Under the pieces are notes generated by a model that saw nothing but the letters and a program-made list of their open reading frames with translations, made no database searches and had not been told where the DNA came from. Both the position numbers and the translations under genes were made by a program. From assembly GCF_035514885.1 (NCBI RefSeq), contig NZ_DATJCH010000003.1:77362-141361 (forward strand): a stretch of 64,000 nt of DNA, given 5' to 3'. Below, piece by piece: positions 42,991 to 53,000 of this stretch. The DNA comes from Albibacterium sp035514885 (GTDB lineage: Bacteria; Bacteroidota; Bacteroidia; Sphingobacteriales; Sphingobacteriaceae). Positions within the stretch are counted from its first letter, which is position 1. Each line of letters starts with the position of its first letter.

Positions 42991-44160
42991 TTAATCTACT
43001 TTAATCCACTTTTCGTTACTGCTGTTGCTTTCAACTACTTTATCAACAAAAGCCATCCCTCTCACACCTTCATCAACTTGTGGAAAATCAAGCATTTCTG
43101 CGGTTGGAGTTTCGCCATTCAATTTGGCAGAAACAGTCAAGATGAAGTTACGATAGATATTGGCAAAAGCCTCTAAAAGTCCTTCTGGGTGACCAGCAGG
43201 TATACGAGTATTATGTGTAGCGAAACTACTTAAGGTATAGGGCTCTTTATAAGCATTACCCGGGCGGTATACTTGTACTGGGCGATCTAATAATTTAACG
43301 AATAAACTATTAGGTTCTTGTTGATTCCATTCCAAGCCACCTTTTTCTCCATAAATACGCATTGAGATTGCATTTTCCTCACCAGCAGCAATTTGTGTAG
43401 CAATTAACACTCCATTGGCACCGTTGTTAAAACGCAATAAAACGTTTCCATCATCATCTAACATTCTACCTTCAACAACAATGGATAGATCAGCATTAAG
43501 TTCAGATATCTTCAAACCAGTAACATATTCAGCTAAATGAGCTACGTGAGTACCAATATCTCCCATTGCGCCACTTTTACCTGATTTTTTAGGGTCAGTT
43601 CTCCAAGCAGCACCTGAATTTCCTTCTCTTTCTGAAAGTCGGCTTAACCATCCTTGAGGATATTCAACAATTACCTTCCTGATTTTTCCAAGTTCTCCAT
43701 TTGCTACCATAGCTTTTGCCTGCTTAACCATTGGGTAGCCGCTATAAGTATGCGTTAGTGCTAATGTCAAACCTGTTTTTTCAACAATTTCTTTTAATTC
43801 AACGGCTTCTTCTAATGAAAAAGTCATCGGCTTTTCAATGACAACATTAAACCCATTTTCTAAAGCCATCTTGGCTGGGGCGAAATGTATGAAGTTAGGA
43901 GTAACGATTGTTAAGAAATCCATTCTTACATCTGCAGGTAGTTGGCTTTCTTTCTCAATCATTTCCTGATATGTAAGATATACTCGATCAGGATTTACAA
44001 AAAGGGCTTCACCGGATTCTTTACTTACTTTAGGGTCAACACTGAATGCACCACATACAAGTTCAACTAATCCATCCATGAAAGCAGCTCTACGGTGTAC
44101 AGCGCCAATAAAAGCATCAGTTCCACCACCAAGCATACCCATTCTCAATTTTCTTTTCAT
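42991..44160 (-). CDS. Gfo/Idh/MocA-family oxidoreductase
   Basis: An NAD(P)-dependent sugar or inositol-type dehydrogenase of 389 aa. The N-terminal Rossmann motif reads MLGGGTDAFIGAVHR (9-23), and the family signature EKP is at 109-111 (VVIEKPMTF). The substrate half shows GAMGDIGTHVAHLAEY with a likely catalytic histidine. The substrate cannot be read from the sequence. It has its own terminator, so it is probably a single-gene unit. Confidence 0.92.
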   Translation of the reverse strand: MKRKLRMGMLGGGTDAFIGAVHRRAAFMDGLVELVCGAFSVDPKVSKESGEALFVNPDRVYLTYQEMIEKESQLPADVRMDFLTIVTPNFIHFAPAKMALENGFNVVIEKPMTFSLEEAVELKEIVEKTGLTLALTHTYSGYPMVKQAKAMVANGELGKIRKVIVEYPQGWLSRLSEREGNSGAAWRTDPKKSGKSGAMGDIGTHVAHLAEYVTGLKISELNADLSIVVEGRMLDDDGNVLLRFNNGANGVLIATQIAAGEENAISMRIYGEKGGLEWNQQEPNSLFVKLLDRPVQVYRPGNAYKEPYTLSSFATHNTRIPAGHPEGLLEAFANIYRNFILTVSAKLNGETPTAEMLDFPQVDEGVRGMAFVDKVVESNSSNEKWIKVD

Positions 44161-44227
44161 AATGTTATTTAATTATTCCTCAATTTAGGGTAAAGCTAAA
44201 TATATAAATCCTAATCGTAAATTATTT

Positions 44228-45010
44228 TCAATTACTATTAAGATATTTTATCATTTTAATACTCCCTGAGTTGAATATTTTATAGAAAGAATCGCTATTA
44301 AGCACATTCTCTTTAGCTGGCTCTCTTTGATTATTCTCTTTATTCACAAAAAAGACCTGCGGTTCCGTGACCATAATCTTTATAAACCCTAATTTTTCGA
44401 ACTTATCGCCATTCGACCAATCTGCATCTACATAAGTCATTATATCATTCGGATTAAAATCAAGAATAAAAGCTTTCAATAACTTACTGAAGCCTCCTAT
44501 TATTATTAATCGCTGTTTTGAACAGAATCGCAAACATTCAAAGGATCGATAATTTTCTGAATGCCTCATTAATCTCCCTCCACTAAAAACCATAATGGCT
44601 ACCAATTCCCCTTCAAAAAATAATCCATATCTGTACTTCCCGGGCAGTTCAGTTTGCAAATGATGTTCTTTCTGGAAACTTAAAGCTGTCTTTTTATCAA
44701 TACGGGCAGCAATGCATTGGCGTGCATACACTCGCTCACCCTTTCCCACTAATACTTTAATTCTGTTCAATAGCAAATCAGGCTTCGTAAGCCAAATATC
44801 CTCATCAATGTGGATAGGGAGTTTATTAGATCCTCGATCTTCGTACTTTATTTTTGGGGCACCTGCCAAATAAAAGAGTATAAGGATATCACTTCCCAAG
44901 ACTTCAATTTCAAAAGTTCGATTATGAATCTCTTTTATTACCAGGTCACAATTTAACTGAATCTTCAATCCGGTAACAAATTCAGAAACGTTCCGAGGGA
45001 GAATATCCAT
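44228..45010 (-). CDS. GNAT-like protein related to Mom/phage homing-endonuclease accessory domains
   Basis: A 260-aa cytosolic protein. The central and C-terminal parts show YARQCIAARIDKKTALSFQKEHH, YGLFFEGELVAIMVFSGGR, ECLRFCSKQRLIIIGGFSKLLKAFI, and IMTYVDADWSNGDKFEKLGF. This order is familiar from a GNAT-like domain found in phage Mom-type DNA-modification and Hef-like homing-endonuclease proteins, here without any nuclease domain. The acyl-CoA loop is not obvious. The acceptor and even catalytic activity are unknown. It is divergent from the beta-lactamase-type gene and transcribed alone. Confidence 0.55.
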   Translation of the reverse strand: MDILPRNVSEFVTGLKIQLNCDLVIKEIHNRTFEIEVLGSDILILFYLAGAPKIKYEDRGSNKLPIHIDEDIWLTKPDLLLNRIKVLVGKGERVYARQCIAARIDKKTALSFQKEHHLQTELPGKYRYGLFFEGELVAIMVFSGGRLMRHSENYRSFECLRFCSKQRLIIIGGFSKLLKAFILDFNPNDIMTYVDADWSNGDKFEKLGFIKIMVTEPQVFFVNKENNQREPAKENVLNSDSFYKIFNSGSIKMIKYLNSN

Positions 45011-45114
45011 ATTGCAAATATCTTAATAAACGTTGATTTATAAGACTCTTGGGGACCTGCATGATTAAATAAAATATAATATTGCATATATTAGATCAAG
45101 TTAACTCTCTAGAA

Positions 45115-46887
45115 ATGCTATTATCAAAGTCTACAGTATTCTCAGCTATATTATTATTTCTATTTTCTATGTCTGCTTGTGCTCAAGAAAAAACAGAAGA
45201 CGTAATTACCCGCCAGAATCGAACAGAGGCTACAACTGTATTGCTAAACAACTCTGAATCTATCATTCCGCTTAAAGACTTAGAGACGCGGAAAATTGTT
45301 TCGATAAACGGGAACCCTTCTTTTGACAGCACGTTAAGCAACTATGCATTGGTATCTTCCATAAAACTGAGACAGTTCAAAGAACTAATTGATAAAGACA
45401 ATTTCAATACATTGATAATTCGCGCAGATAGTTCTTTATTCCAGAATCAACCCTTTATTGAACAGATAAAGGATATCGCTAAAAACAAGCAGTTAATAAT
45501 TACAGTTGCTGGACCTGAAAACAACTTAGCCAAGCTTAATGATTTAGAATTTCCTATTATATGGAGTAAAGATACGAGCCGATATGCCCAGAGAATAAGC
45601 GCTGAGATTATTTTTGGAGGTTTAGCTGCTGAAGGACATTTGCAAGATTCCATTTCTTCTAACTTTAAGTTGGGCGATGGCTTTATAACCCAGCAATGCC
45701 GGCTTAATTATGCCATGCCGGAAAGGGTTGGAATAAATGGGAAAAAACTCACCAAAGAAATTGATGCTATTGCAAAAGAAATGATTGACAAAAAGGCTGC
45801 CCCAGGTGCCGTGGTTATGATTGTTAAAGACAATAAAGTGATTTTCAATAAAGCTTACGGCAACCATTATTACGATATAGATGAGCCTACTAATGTTGAT
45901 GATATTTTTGACCTAGCATCTGTGAGTAAGATTGCTGCGACTACCCTTGCGGTAATGCATCTTGAAGAAGAAGGTAAAATTGATTTAGAGAAAACAGTGG
46001 GCGATTATTTAAAAGACGCTCAGGGAACAAACAAGGAAAATATAAAATTGAGAGATTTAATGCTGCACCAAGCAGGACTCATTCCTTTTATTCCATTTTA
46101 TAGAGATTTAACTAACAACGACTATCGTACTGACTCTTCTGCAGCTTTTCCAATAAAAGTTTCAGAACATTATTATTTAAGAAAGGGGTACTTTAACGAT
46201 GTTATGTGGCCATTGATGCTGAATTCAAGAGTTAATCCTCCGGGAGATTATGTCTACAGTGATATTAGCATGTATATAATGCAACGTATAATAGAAACTG
46301 TTACGAGAGAATCCCTTGATAAGTATGTAGAACAAAATTTCTATAAAAAGTTAGGTATGTACTCCACAGGCTATAACCCTTGGAAAAAATTTCCGTTATC
46401 TCGGATAGTACCCACAGAGCTTGATAAAACATTCAGACAATCGCAATTAATAGGTTATGTTCACGACCAAGGAGCTGCCATGGCAGGAGGTGTTGCCGGG
46501 CATGCAGGACTCTTCTCTACCGCCAATGATTTAGCAATTTTTGGTCAGTTATTATTAAACAAAGGTCAGTATGGAGATGAAGATTATTTTAAACCAGAAA
46601 CGGTTGAAAAATATACACGCAAATATGGGGAGAATAGTCGGCGCGGCTTGGGCTTCGACGGATGGGATCCAGCAATAGATAATGGATATCCTTCTGAGTT
46701 TGCTTCGCCATTTACTTTCGGACATACGGGTTATACTGGTACCTGTATTTGGATGGATCCTGAACAACAACTAATTTATATATTTTTGTCAAATCGTGTC
46801 CAACCAAGTGTAAGTCCTTTCCTATCAAAATTAAACATTCGCTCACGAATACAGGATGCCGTTTATAAAGCAATTCATGAAAAATAA
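45115..46887 (+). CDS. Secreted serine hydrolase (beta-lactamase/PBP4* type) with a GH3 C-domain remnant
   Basis: A 590-aa exported protein starting at the ATG at 45115; the signal peptide ends near MSACAQ (residues 19-24). Residues about 36-186 resemble the C-terminal alpha/beta domain of GH3 glycosidases (ATTVLLNNSESIIPLKDLE, NLIIRAD-type strand, AAEGHLQDSIS). From about 205 a class C-like hydrolase follows: SxxK at 269-272 (SVSK), Y381-S-D383, and HTG at 537-539, so its catalytic set looks complete. Bacteroidota commonly have a roughly 1000-aa NagZ protein with a GH3 catalytic domain before these parts. Here that catalytic domain is absent. It probably acts on peptidoglycan peptides; it is not necessarily an antibiotic-resistance enzyme. 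Confidence 0.82.
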   Translation: MLLSKSTVFSAILLFLFSMSACAQEKTEDVITRQNRTEATTVLLNNSESIIPLKDLETRKIVSINGNPSFDSTLSNYALVSSIKLRQFKELIDKDNFNTLIIRADSSLFQNQPFIEQIKDIAKNKQLIITVAGPENNLAKLNDLEFPIIWSKDTSRYAQRISAEIIFGGLAAEGHLQDSISSNFKLGDGFITQQCRLNYAMPERVGINGKKLTKEIDAIAKEMIDKKAAPGAVVMIVKDNKVIFNKAYGNHYYDIDEPTNVDDIFDLASVSKIAATTLAVMHLEEEGKIDLEKTVGDYLKDAQGTNKENIKLRDLMLHQAGLIPFIPFYRDLTNNDYRTDSSAAFPIKVSEHYYLRKGYFNDVMWPLMLNSRVNPPGDYVYSDISMYIMQRIIETVTRESLDKYVEQNFYKKLGMYSTGYNPWKKFPLSRIVPTELDKTFRQSQLIGYVHDQGAAMAGGVAGHAGLFSTANDLAIFGQLLLNKGQYGDEDYFKPETVEKYTRKYGENSRRGLGFDGWDPAIDNGYPSEFASPFTFGHTGYTGTCIWMDPEQQLIYIFLSNRVQPSVSPFLSKLNIRSRIQDAVYKAIHEK

Positions 46888-46927
46888 TTCAAACTTAGAA
46901 ATAATAAAATTATCTTAGCTGACTCTT

Positions 46928-46957
46928 ATCCTAAACAGCATATTGCCCATTTAGGAT
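46928..46957 (+). promoter_or_regulatory. Small hairpin upstream of bshA
   Basis: ATCCTAAA (46928-46935) and TTTAGGAT (46950-46957) form perfect 8-bp arms with a 14-nt loop, ending 24 bp before the bshA ATG. No T run, so not a terminator; an operator or leader structure is possible. Confidence 0.3.
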
Positions 46958-46981
46958 CAAATCAAATTTAGAATTATTCAA

Positions 46982-48124
46982 ATGAAAATAGGTATCGTTT
47001 GTTACCCAACTTTTGGCGGAAGCGGTGTCGTTGCGACAGAATTAGGCAAGGCTTTAGCTGCACATGGACATCAAGTTCATTTTATAACTTATAACCAACC
47101 CGCCCGATTAGATTTCTTCTCGGCCAACCTTTTTTATCACGAAGTTAGTATCTCTAAATATCCTTTATTCGATTTTCCACCCTACGAATTAGCTTTATCA
47201 AGCAAGTTGGTGGATGTTGTCCGATTTGAGAAACTGGATCTGCTTCATGTACACTATGCCATACCTCATGCTTCAGCAGCTTATATGGCCAAGCAAATCT
47301 TGAAAACCTATAACATAGATATACCTGTTATTACTACTTTACACGGAACAGATATTACCCTTGTTGGTCGTGACCCAAGCTACAACCCAGTTGTCACATT
47401 CTCAATAAATCAATCTGATGGAGTTACAGCCGTTTCAGAAGATCTTAAAAAGGATACCTTAAACCATTTCAACATAGAAAAGGATATCCAGGTAATTCCT
47501 AACTTTATTGACTTAACCAGATTCAGCCTTAAGCCTAGGGAACATTTTAAGAAAGCTATTGCTCCCGGAGATGAGCGGGTAATTACTCATACATCGAACT
47601 TCCGCAAGGTAAAAAGGACAATGGATGTAATTCATATCTTTAAAAAAATTAAGGAAACTACACCTTCTAAACTTCTCATGGTTGGTGATGGTCCGGAACG
47701 TTCGAATAATGAGAAACTTTGCCGTGAATTAGGAATTGTTGACGATGTGCGTTTCTTAGGTAAGCAAGATGCTGTAGAAGAGATTCTATCCGTTTCTGAT
47801 TTATTTTTGATGCCATCTGAATCAGAAAGCTTCGGGTTAGCGGCTCTTGAAGCAATGGCATGTAAGGTTCCTGTTGTTGCGACCAATGTTGGTGGAATAC
47901 CAGAATTAATTGTAAACGGGGTATCTGGGTTCATGAGCAATGTGGGTGATATTGACGACATGGCAAAGAATTCACTTTATATTTTAGAAGACTGTGATCG
48001 ATTAAATACATTTAAAAAAGCAGCTTTAAAGCGTGCCAAAGAATTTGAATTAAGCTTAATTCTCCCACATTATGAAGCCTATTATCAAAAGATTGTTGAT
48101 GCGTCGAAAGCAAATGTGATATAA
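46982..48124 (+). CDS. bshA: N-acetyl-alpha-D-glucosaminyl L-malate synthase BshA
   Basis: The first enzyme of bacillithiol synthesis joins GlcNAc from UDP-GlcNAc to L-malate. It is a GT4 protein of 380 aa. The N-terminus KIGIVCYPTFGGSGVVATELG is the BshA hallmark, followed by ITTLHGTDITLVGRDPSY and VIPNFIDLTRF; the retaining-GT site is SESFGLAALEAMA with the E-x7-E pair. Bacillithiol is the low-molecular-weight thiol of many Bacteroidota and Bacilli. The genes for BshB and BshC are not in the window. It is followed by the rimP operon after a 137-bp spacer with its own promoter. Confidence 0.93.
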   Translation: MKIGIVCYPTFGGSGVVATELGKALAAHGHQVHFITYNQPARLDFFSANLFYHEVSISKYPLFDFPPYELALSSKLVDVVRFEKLDLLHVHYAIPHASAAYMAKQILKTYNIDIPVITTLHGTDITLVGRDPSYNPVVTFSINQSDGVTAVSEDLKKDTLNHFNIEKDIQVIPNFIDLTRFSLKPREHFKKAIAPGDERVITHTSNFRKVKRTMDVIHIFKKIKETTPSKLLMVGDGPERSNNEKLCRELGIVDDVRFLGKQDAVEEILSVSDLFLMPSESESFGLAALEAMACKVPVVATNVGGIPELIVNGVSGFMSNVGDIDDMAKNSLYILEDCDRLNTFKKAALKRAKEFELSLILPHYEAYYQKIVDASKANVI

Positions 48125-48195
48125 TCTGTTTGAGCAATAATACCTTCGTAAAGAGTTAATTAAGATAGTACTTTTTATATTCTAAAATAATTTCA

Positions 48196-48203
48196 TATAT
48201 TTG
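48196..48203 (+). promoter_or_regulatory. -7 box of the rimP-nusA-infB promoter
   Basis: TATATTTG fits TAnnTTTG; a T-rich TTTT occupies the -33 place 19 bp upstream. The transcription start would fall near 48209, upstream of the leader hairpin and of rimP. Confidence 0.55.
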
Positions 48204-48214
48204 TGCTTCTTGAG

Positions 48215-48246
48215 AAAGAGGGAACATGTCGTTCCCTCTTTTTTTT
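48215..48246 (+). terminator. Intrinsic terminator/attenuator in the rimP-nusA-infB leader
   Basis: A perfect 11-bp stem (AAAGAGGGAAC with GTTCCCTCTTT), an ATGTC loop and a run of eight T. It lies between the candidate promoter (48196) and the rimP ATG (48262), so it can act as an attenuator in the operon's own leader; it could also end bshA transcripts. Confidence 0.88.
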
Positions 48247-48261
48247 AAAGAACTTTTTACA

Positions 48262-48726
48262 ATGAATATAGAAAAACACGTTGCCGAACTGGTGAGAGAG
48301 AAAATCTCAGATCGGGATGATTTATTTTTAGTTAGCGTTCAATATGTTCCAAATGCAAAATTATCTATTTTAGTTGATGGAGATAATGGCTTGAACATTC
48401 AAGATTGCGCTGCCATAAGCAGACACGTGGGTTTTCATCTTGAAGAAGAAAATATAATAGATACAGCTTATAACATTGAAGTATCATCTCCGGGAATAGA
48501 ATCACCCTTGGTACTTGACCGGCAATTTCTGAAAAACATTGGCCGTGAGGTAAGTGTTAAATTAAACAATGGAGATAAGCATGAGGGGGTATTACTTAAT
48601 TATACTCCTGAAGGCATTACGATTAATGAATCAATAAAAGAAAAAGGAAAGAAAGCTATTCAGCAGGAAAACTTTTTTAATATCGATAATATAGTAGAAA
48701 CAAAAGTGTTAATTTCATTTAAATAA
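48262..48726 (+). CDS. rimP: Ribosome maturation factor RimP
   Basis: RimP helps assemble the 30S subunit. The 154-aa protein shows VQYVPNAKLSILVDGDNGLNIQDCAAISR and NIEVSSPGIESPL, which is the conserved RimP core, and a C-terminal SH3-like domain. An in-frame ATG at 48226 exists but sits inside the loop of the leader hairpin, so 48262 is the start. It is the first gene of the rimP-nusA-infB operon; nusA begins one base after its stop codon. Confidence 0.95.
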   Translation: MNIEKHVAELVREKISDRDDLFLVSVQYVPNAKLSILVDGDNGLNIQDCAAISRHVGFHLEEENIIDTAYNIEVSSPGIESPLVLDRQFLKNIGREVSVKLNNGDKHEGVLLNYTPEGITINESIKEKGKKAIQQENFFNIDNIVETKVLISFK

Positions 48727-48727
48727 A

Positions 48728-49963
48728 ATGAGCAATATTAATCTGATAGACTCATTTCAAGAGTTTAAAGACTTTAAAAACATCGATCGCCCTACCGTGA
48801 TCAGCGTATTGGAAGAAGTGTTTCGTAGCATGATTCGCAGACGCTTCGGTACGGATGAAAACTGTGACGTGATTGTAAATCCAGATAATGGTGACCTTGA
48901 AATATGGCGCACACGAGTTGTTGTTGAAGATGAATTTTCTGAGGATGATGATTTAGAAATCGAATTGGCTGAAGCAAGAAAAGTAGATGCTGATCTGGAA
49001 GTTGGCGACGACTTTATTGAGGAAATTACCTTGGAAAGTTTTGGTAGACGTGCAATTTTAGCTGCCCGTCAAACCTTAGTATCTAAAGTACTGGAACTTG
49101 AAAAGGATGAGATATTCAAGAAATATAAAGACCGGGTAGGTGAATTAGTAACTGGTGAAGTCTATCAAATCTGGAAAAAGGAAACGTTGGTACTCGATGA
49201 TGATGGCAACGAATTAATACTTCCGAAAACTGAACAGATACCTGCCGACTATTTCAAAAAAGGAGATAGCATCCGTGCAGTAGTTCATAAGGTGGATATG
49301 ATGAATGCCTCTCCTAAAATTATAATTTCCAGAACTGCACCAGAATTTTTACATCGATTATTCGAACTGGAAGTTCCTGAAATATTTGATGGCCTTATTA
49401 CAATCAAAAAGATTGTTAGAGAGCCAGGCGAGCGTGCCAAAGTAGCTGTAGAATCATATGATGACCGTATCGATCCGGTAGGTGCATGTGTAGGTATGAA
49501 AGGTTCACGTATTCATGGTATTGTTCGTGAATTACGCAATGAAAACATTGATGTTATTAACTTCACAAACAACACCTCTCTATATATTACCAGAGCCTTG
49601 AGCCCTGCTAAAATATCATCAATTAAACTTGACGAAGAGGAAAAACGTGCTGAAGTATATCTACAATCAGATCAGGTTTCATTAGCTATTGGTCGTGGAG
49701 GACATAATATTAAACTAGCAGGCAAATTAACGGGATATGAAATTGACGTATACCGTGAATCTGACGAAAGCGATGAAGATGTTGATATTGAAGAATTTTC
49801 AGATGAAATAGAAAGCTGGATACTGGACGAGTTTAAACGTGTAGGACTTGACACAGCTCGATCCGTACTTGCATTAAATGTGGATGAATTAATAAAAAGA
49901 ACAGATTTAGAAGAACAAACTATCATTGATGTTATTCAGATTTTCAAATCAGAATTTGAATAA
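48728..49963 (+). CDS. nusA: Transcription termination/antitermination factor NusA
   Basis: NusA binds RNA polymerase and promotes pausing and hairpin-dependent termination. The order is an N-terminal RNAP-binding domain (to about 130), an S1 domain (RVGELVTGEVYQI), two KH domains (AVESYDDRIDPVGACVGMKGSRI and VSLAIGRGGHNIKLAGKLTGYEI) and an acidic C-terminus with one helix-hairpin repeat. The 411 aa lack the second acidic repeat of E. coli NusA (495 aa), the usual situation outside gamma-proteobacteria. It follows rimP by one base, and the operon leader has an intrinsic terminator that NusA itself could act on. Confidence 0.98.
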   Translation: MSNINLIDSFQEFKDFKNIDRPTVISVLEEVFRSMIRRRFGTDENCDVIVNPDNGDLEIWRTRVVVEDEFSEDDDLEIELAEARKVDADLEVGDDFIEEITLESFGRRAILAARQTLVSKVLELEKDEIFKKYKDRVGELVTGEVYQIWKKETLVLDDDGNELILPKTEQIPADYFKKGDSIRAVVHKVDMMNASPKIIISRTAPEFLHRLFELEVPEIFDGLITIKKIVREPGERAKVAVESYDDRIDPVGACVGMKGSRIHGIVRELRNENIDVINFTNNTSLYITRALSPAKISSIKLDEEEKRAEVYLQSDQVSLAIGRGGHNIKLAGKLTGYEIDVYRESDESDEDVDIEEFSDEIESWILDEFKRVGLDTARSVLALNVDELIKRTDLEEQTIIDVIQIFKSEFE

Positions 49964-50020
49964 AACCATATGAAACATACGTTTTCTATAAATCATTGGT
50001 AATTAACAAGTAAAAAAGTA

Positions 50021-50028
50021 TACTTTTG
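50021..50028 (+). promoter_or_regulatory. Possible internal promoter of infB
   Basis: TACTTTTG matches TAnnTTTG in the 93-bp nusA-infB spacer, with TTGG 21 bp upstream at the -33 position. It would allow extra infB transcription. Confidence 0.45.
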
Positions 50029-50056
50029 TAGTATATATAAAGGGTAATAATAATAA

Positions 50057-53000
50057 ATGACAGAAGGTAAAAGCATAAACTTACTGAAAGCCGCCAAAGA
50101 ATTGAACATTGGTATAGCTACAGCCGTTGATTTTTTAAGTAAAAAGGGTTATGATATAGAATCAAAACCAAATACAAAATTGAATGGTGAAATGTACAAT
50201 GTTCTCTTAAAGGAATATCAGGGGGATAAAATCGTGAAAGAAGAAGCCAATCAAATTGTTATTGGTAAGATCCGTCGTGATGAAACTTCCACTGAACCTA
50301 TTCAAGAGAAATCTGATAAAGGTTCAGAAACAGAGGAAATTCTTATAAAAAATAGCGCTTTCAGCCCCCCTCCTGTAGAAAAAACTAAAAAAGAGCCTGA
50401 GAACCTTCCTTTACCCCACAATGAAGAAGATAAAGTAGAAGATACCAAAGCCGGTACACATAGGGGAGTAAAGGTAGTAGGTAAAATTGATTTGAACAAT
50501 CTGAACCCTCGCACTAAACATGAAAAAGTTAGACCTTCAACTGAGGTAGTGGAGAAGAAAGAAGAAATCGAATCAAAACCGCTTGATACTACCGTTTCTG
50601 AAAAACCGGAAGCGATTACCATTAAGGAAGAACCCAAGCCATCTATACCTGAAGAAACACCATTAAGTCCTGAAAAGCTTATAGAATCTCCTACACCTGT
50701 AGCTGAAACTAAGAAAGAAGAGGTTCAGGAAACTAAGGTAGAAAAGGTAGAGGAAGAGAAAGCTAGTGAAGAGAAAGCTTCTGCAGAAAACACACAAGTA
50801 GAAAAAGAAAAAGAAATAAAACCTACTATTAAGACCGAAGAGCCTCGGAAATCAGATCCTGATGGAGTTTTTCGAACCAAAACAGTACGATTAACCGGTC
50901 CGAATGTAGTTGGTAAAATAGATCTACCTACTCCTTCCCGTAGAAAGAATCAACCTGTTGCTTCTTCTACCGGCTCTAGTACAGATCATAAACGTAAACG
51001 TAAGCGCAAAGAAGCTCCTACGGGACAAAATAGGCATCCTCATACACCAACTGGAACTGGTTCTGACACACCGAATACTCCTCATACAGGTCAAGCACCA
51101 AACCGTGGTGGAGCCAATAGTGGTGGAAGTAACAGACCAGGACAACATCCAAGAGGAAGAAACGACTTTAATAAAGGAAGAGCTCGTCAACCTGTTGTTA
51201 AGAAAGAAGAGCCAACAGATAAAGAAATACAAGATCAAATTAAAGCAACACTTGCACGTTTAAGCGGTGCCGGCAAGTCTGGTAAATTTGCTCAACGTGC
51301 AAAACTAAGACGTCAAAAACGTGACGATGTTGCCTTATCAGCTGAAGAAGCTGCTTTAGAGCGTGAATTACAATCAAAAGTACTTCGTGTAACAGAATTT
51401 GTTACAGCGAATGAATTGGCTACTCTTTTAGACGTTCCGGTAACTCAGATTATCTCTACTTGTATGAGTCTAGGCTTGTTCGTATCAATTAACCAACGCC
51501 TAGATGCAGAAACAATTAGCATCGTTGCTGAAGAGTTTGACCATGAAGTTGAATTTATTAAAGCAGATGAAGAAGAAGCATTTGACTTAGAAGAAGCAGA
51601 TAATCCGGATAACCTGATTCCACGCTCACCAATCATAACAGTGATGGGACATGTGGATCATGGTAAGACTTCACTTCTCGATTATGTTCGTAAATCGGAC
51701 GTAACAACCGGTGAAGCAGGTGGAATTACACAACATATAGGTGCTTATGAAGTTACATTAGAAAACGGCCGTAAGATTACCTTCTTAGATACGCCTGGTC
51801 ACGAAGCATTTACCGCAATGCGGGCTCGTGGTGCTAAAGTTACTGATATTGTTATTATTGTAATAGCAGCAGACGATAGCGTTATGCCTCAAACAAAGGA
51901 AGCTATCAACCATGCTTTGGCAGCTAATGTTCCGATCGTATTCGCCTTTACTAAGATGGATAAACCAAGTGCTAATTCAGACCGGGTTCGTGAGCAGTTA
52001 TCTACCATGAATATTCTTGTAGAGGAATGGGGTGGGAAATACCAGGCACAGGAAATATCTTCCAAAACCGGAGAAAATGTAAATCTATTATTAGAGAAGG
52101 TTTTACTTGAAGCAGACTTACTTGAATTAACTGCTGATCCAAACAAGAGAGCTGTTGGTTCAGTTGTAGAAGCAGAACTTGATAAAGGAAGAGGTATTGT
52201 TACAACCGTACTTATTCAGTCGGGTACTTTACGAGTAGGAGATGCAATTCTAGCAGGATCACATAGTGGTAAAGTAAAAGCCTTAACTAATGAGCGTGGG
52301 CAAAAAGTAGTCTCAGCTGGTCCTTCAACACCGGTTCAGATTTTAGGTATAACCGGAGCTCCAACTGCTGGTGATAAATTCTATGTTCTAGAAAGCGAAT
52401 CTGAAGCTAGAAGAATCGCAAATCAACGATTACAATTACAAAGAGAGCAAGGATTAAGGACACAAAAACATATTACTCTAGACGAAATTGGCCGAAGATT
52501 AGCAATTGGTAACTTTAAAGAGTTAAATATTATTGTTAAAGGTGATGTTGATGGTTCTATTGAAGCACTCTCAGACTCTTTGTTAAAGCTGTCTACGGAA
52601 GAGATTCAAGTAAATGTTATTCACAAGTCGGTTGGACAGATTTCAGAATCTGATGTTTTATTAGCCTCTGCTTCTGATGCAATTATAATAGGTTTCCAAG
52701 TTAGGCCTTCAACAGGTGCAAGGAAACTAGCAGAACAAGAGCAAATAGATATTCGTCTGTACTCAATTATCTACGATGCAATTGATGAACTCAAATCAGC
52801 TATGGAAGGCATGTTGGCTCCTAAGTACGAAGAGAAGATCGTTGCAAACGTTGAAATTCGTGAAACATTCAAAATCAGTAAGGTTGGTACAATTGCCGGC
52901 TGTATGGTATTAGATGGTAAAATAAATCGGAACCATGATATTCGGATAATTCGAGATGGAGTGGTTGTTTACACCGGTAGACTTGCTTCCCTGAAACGCT

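Noticed and set aside
48226..48261. Upstream in-frame ATG for rimP
   Set aside because: It is the loop of the leader hairpin; the residues it adds are encoded by the terminator T run.
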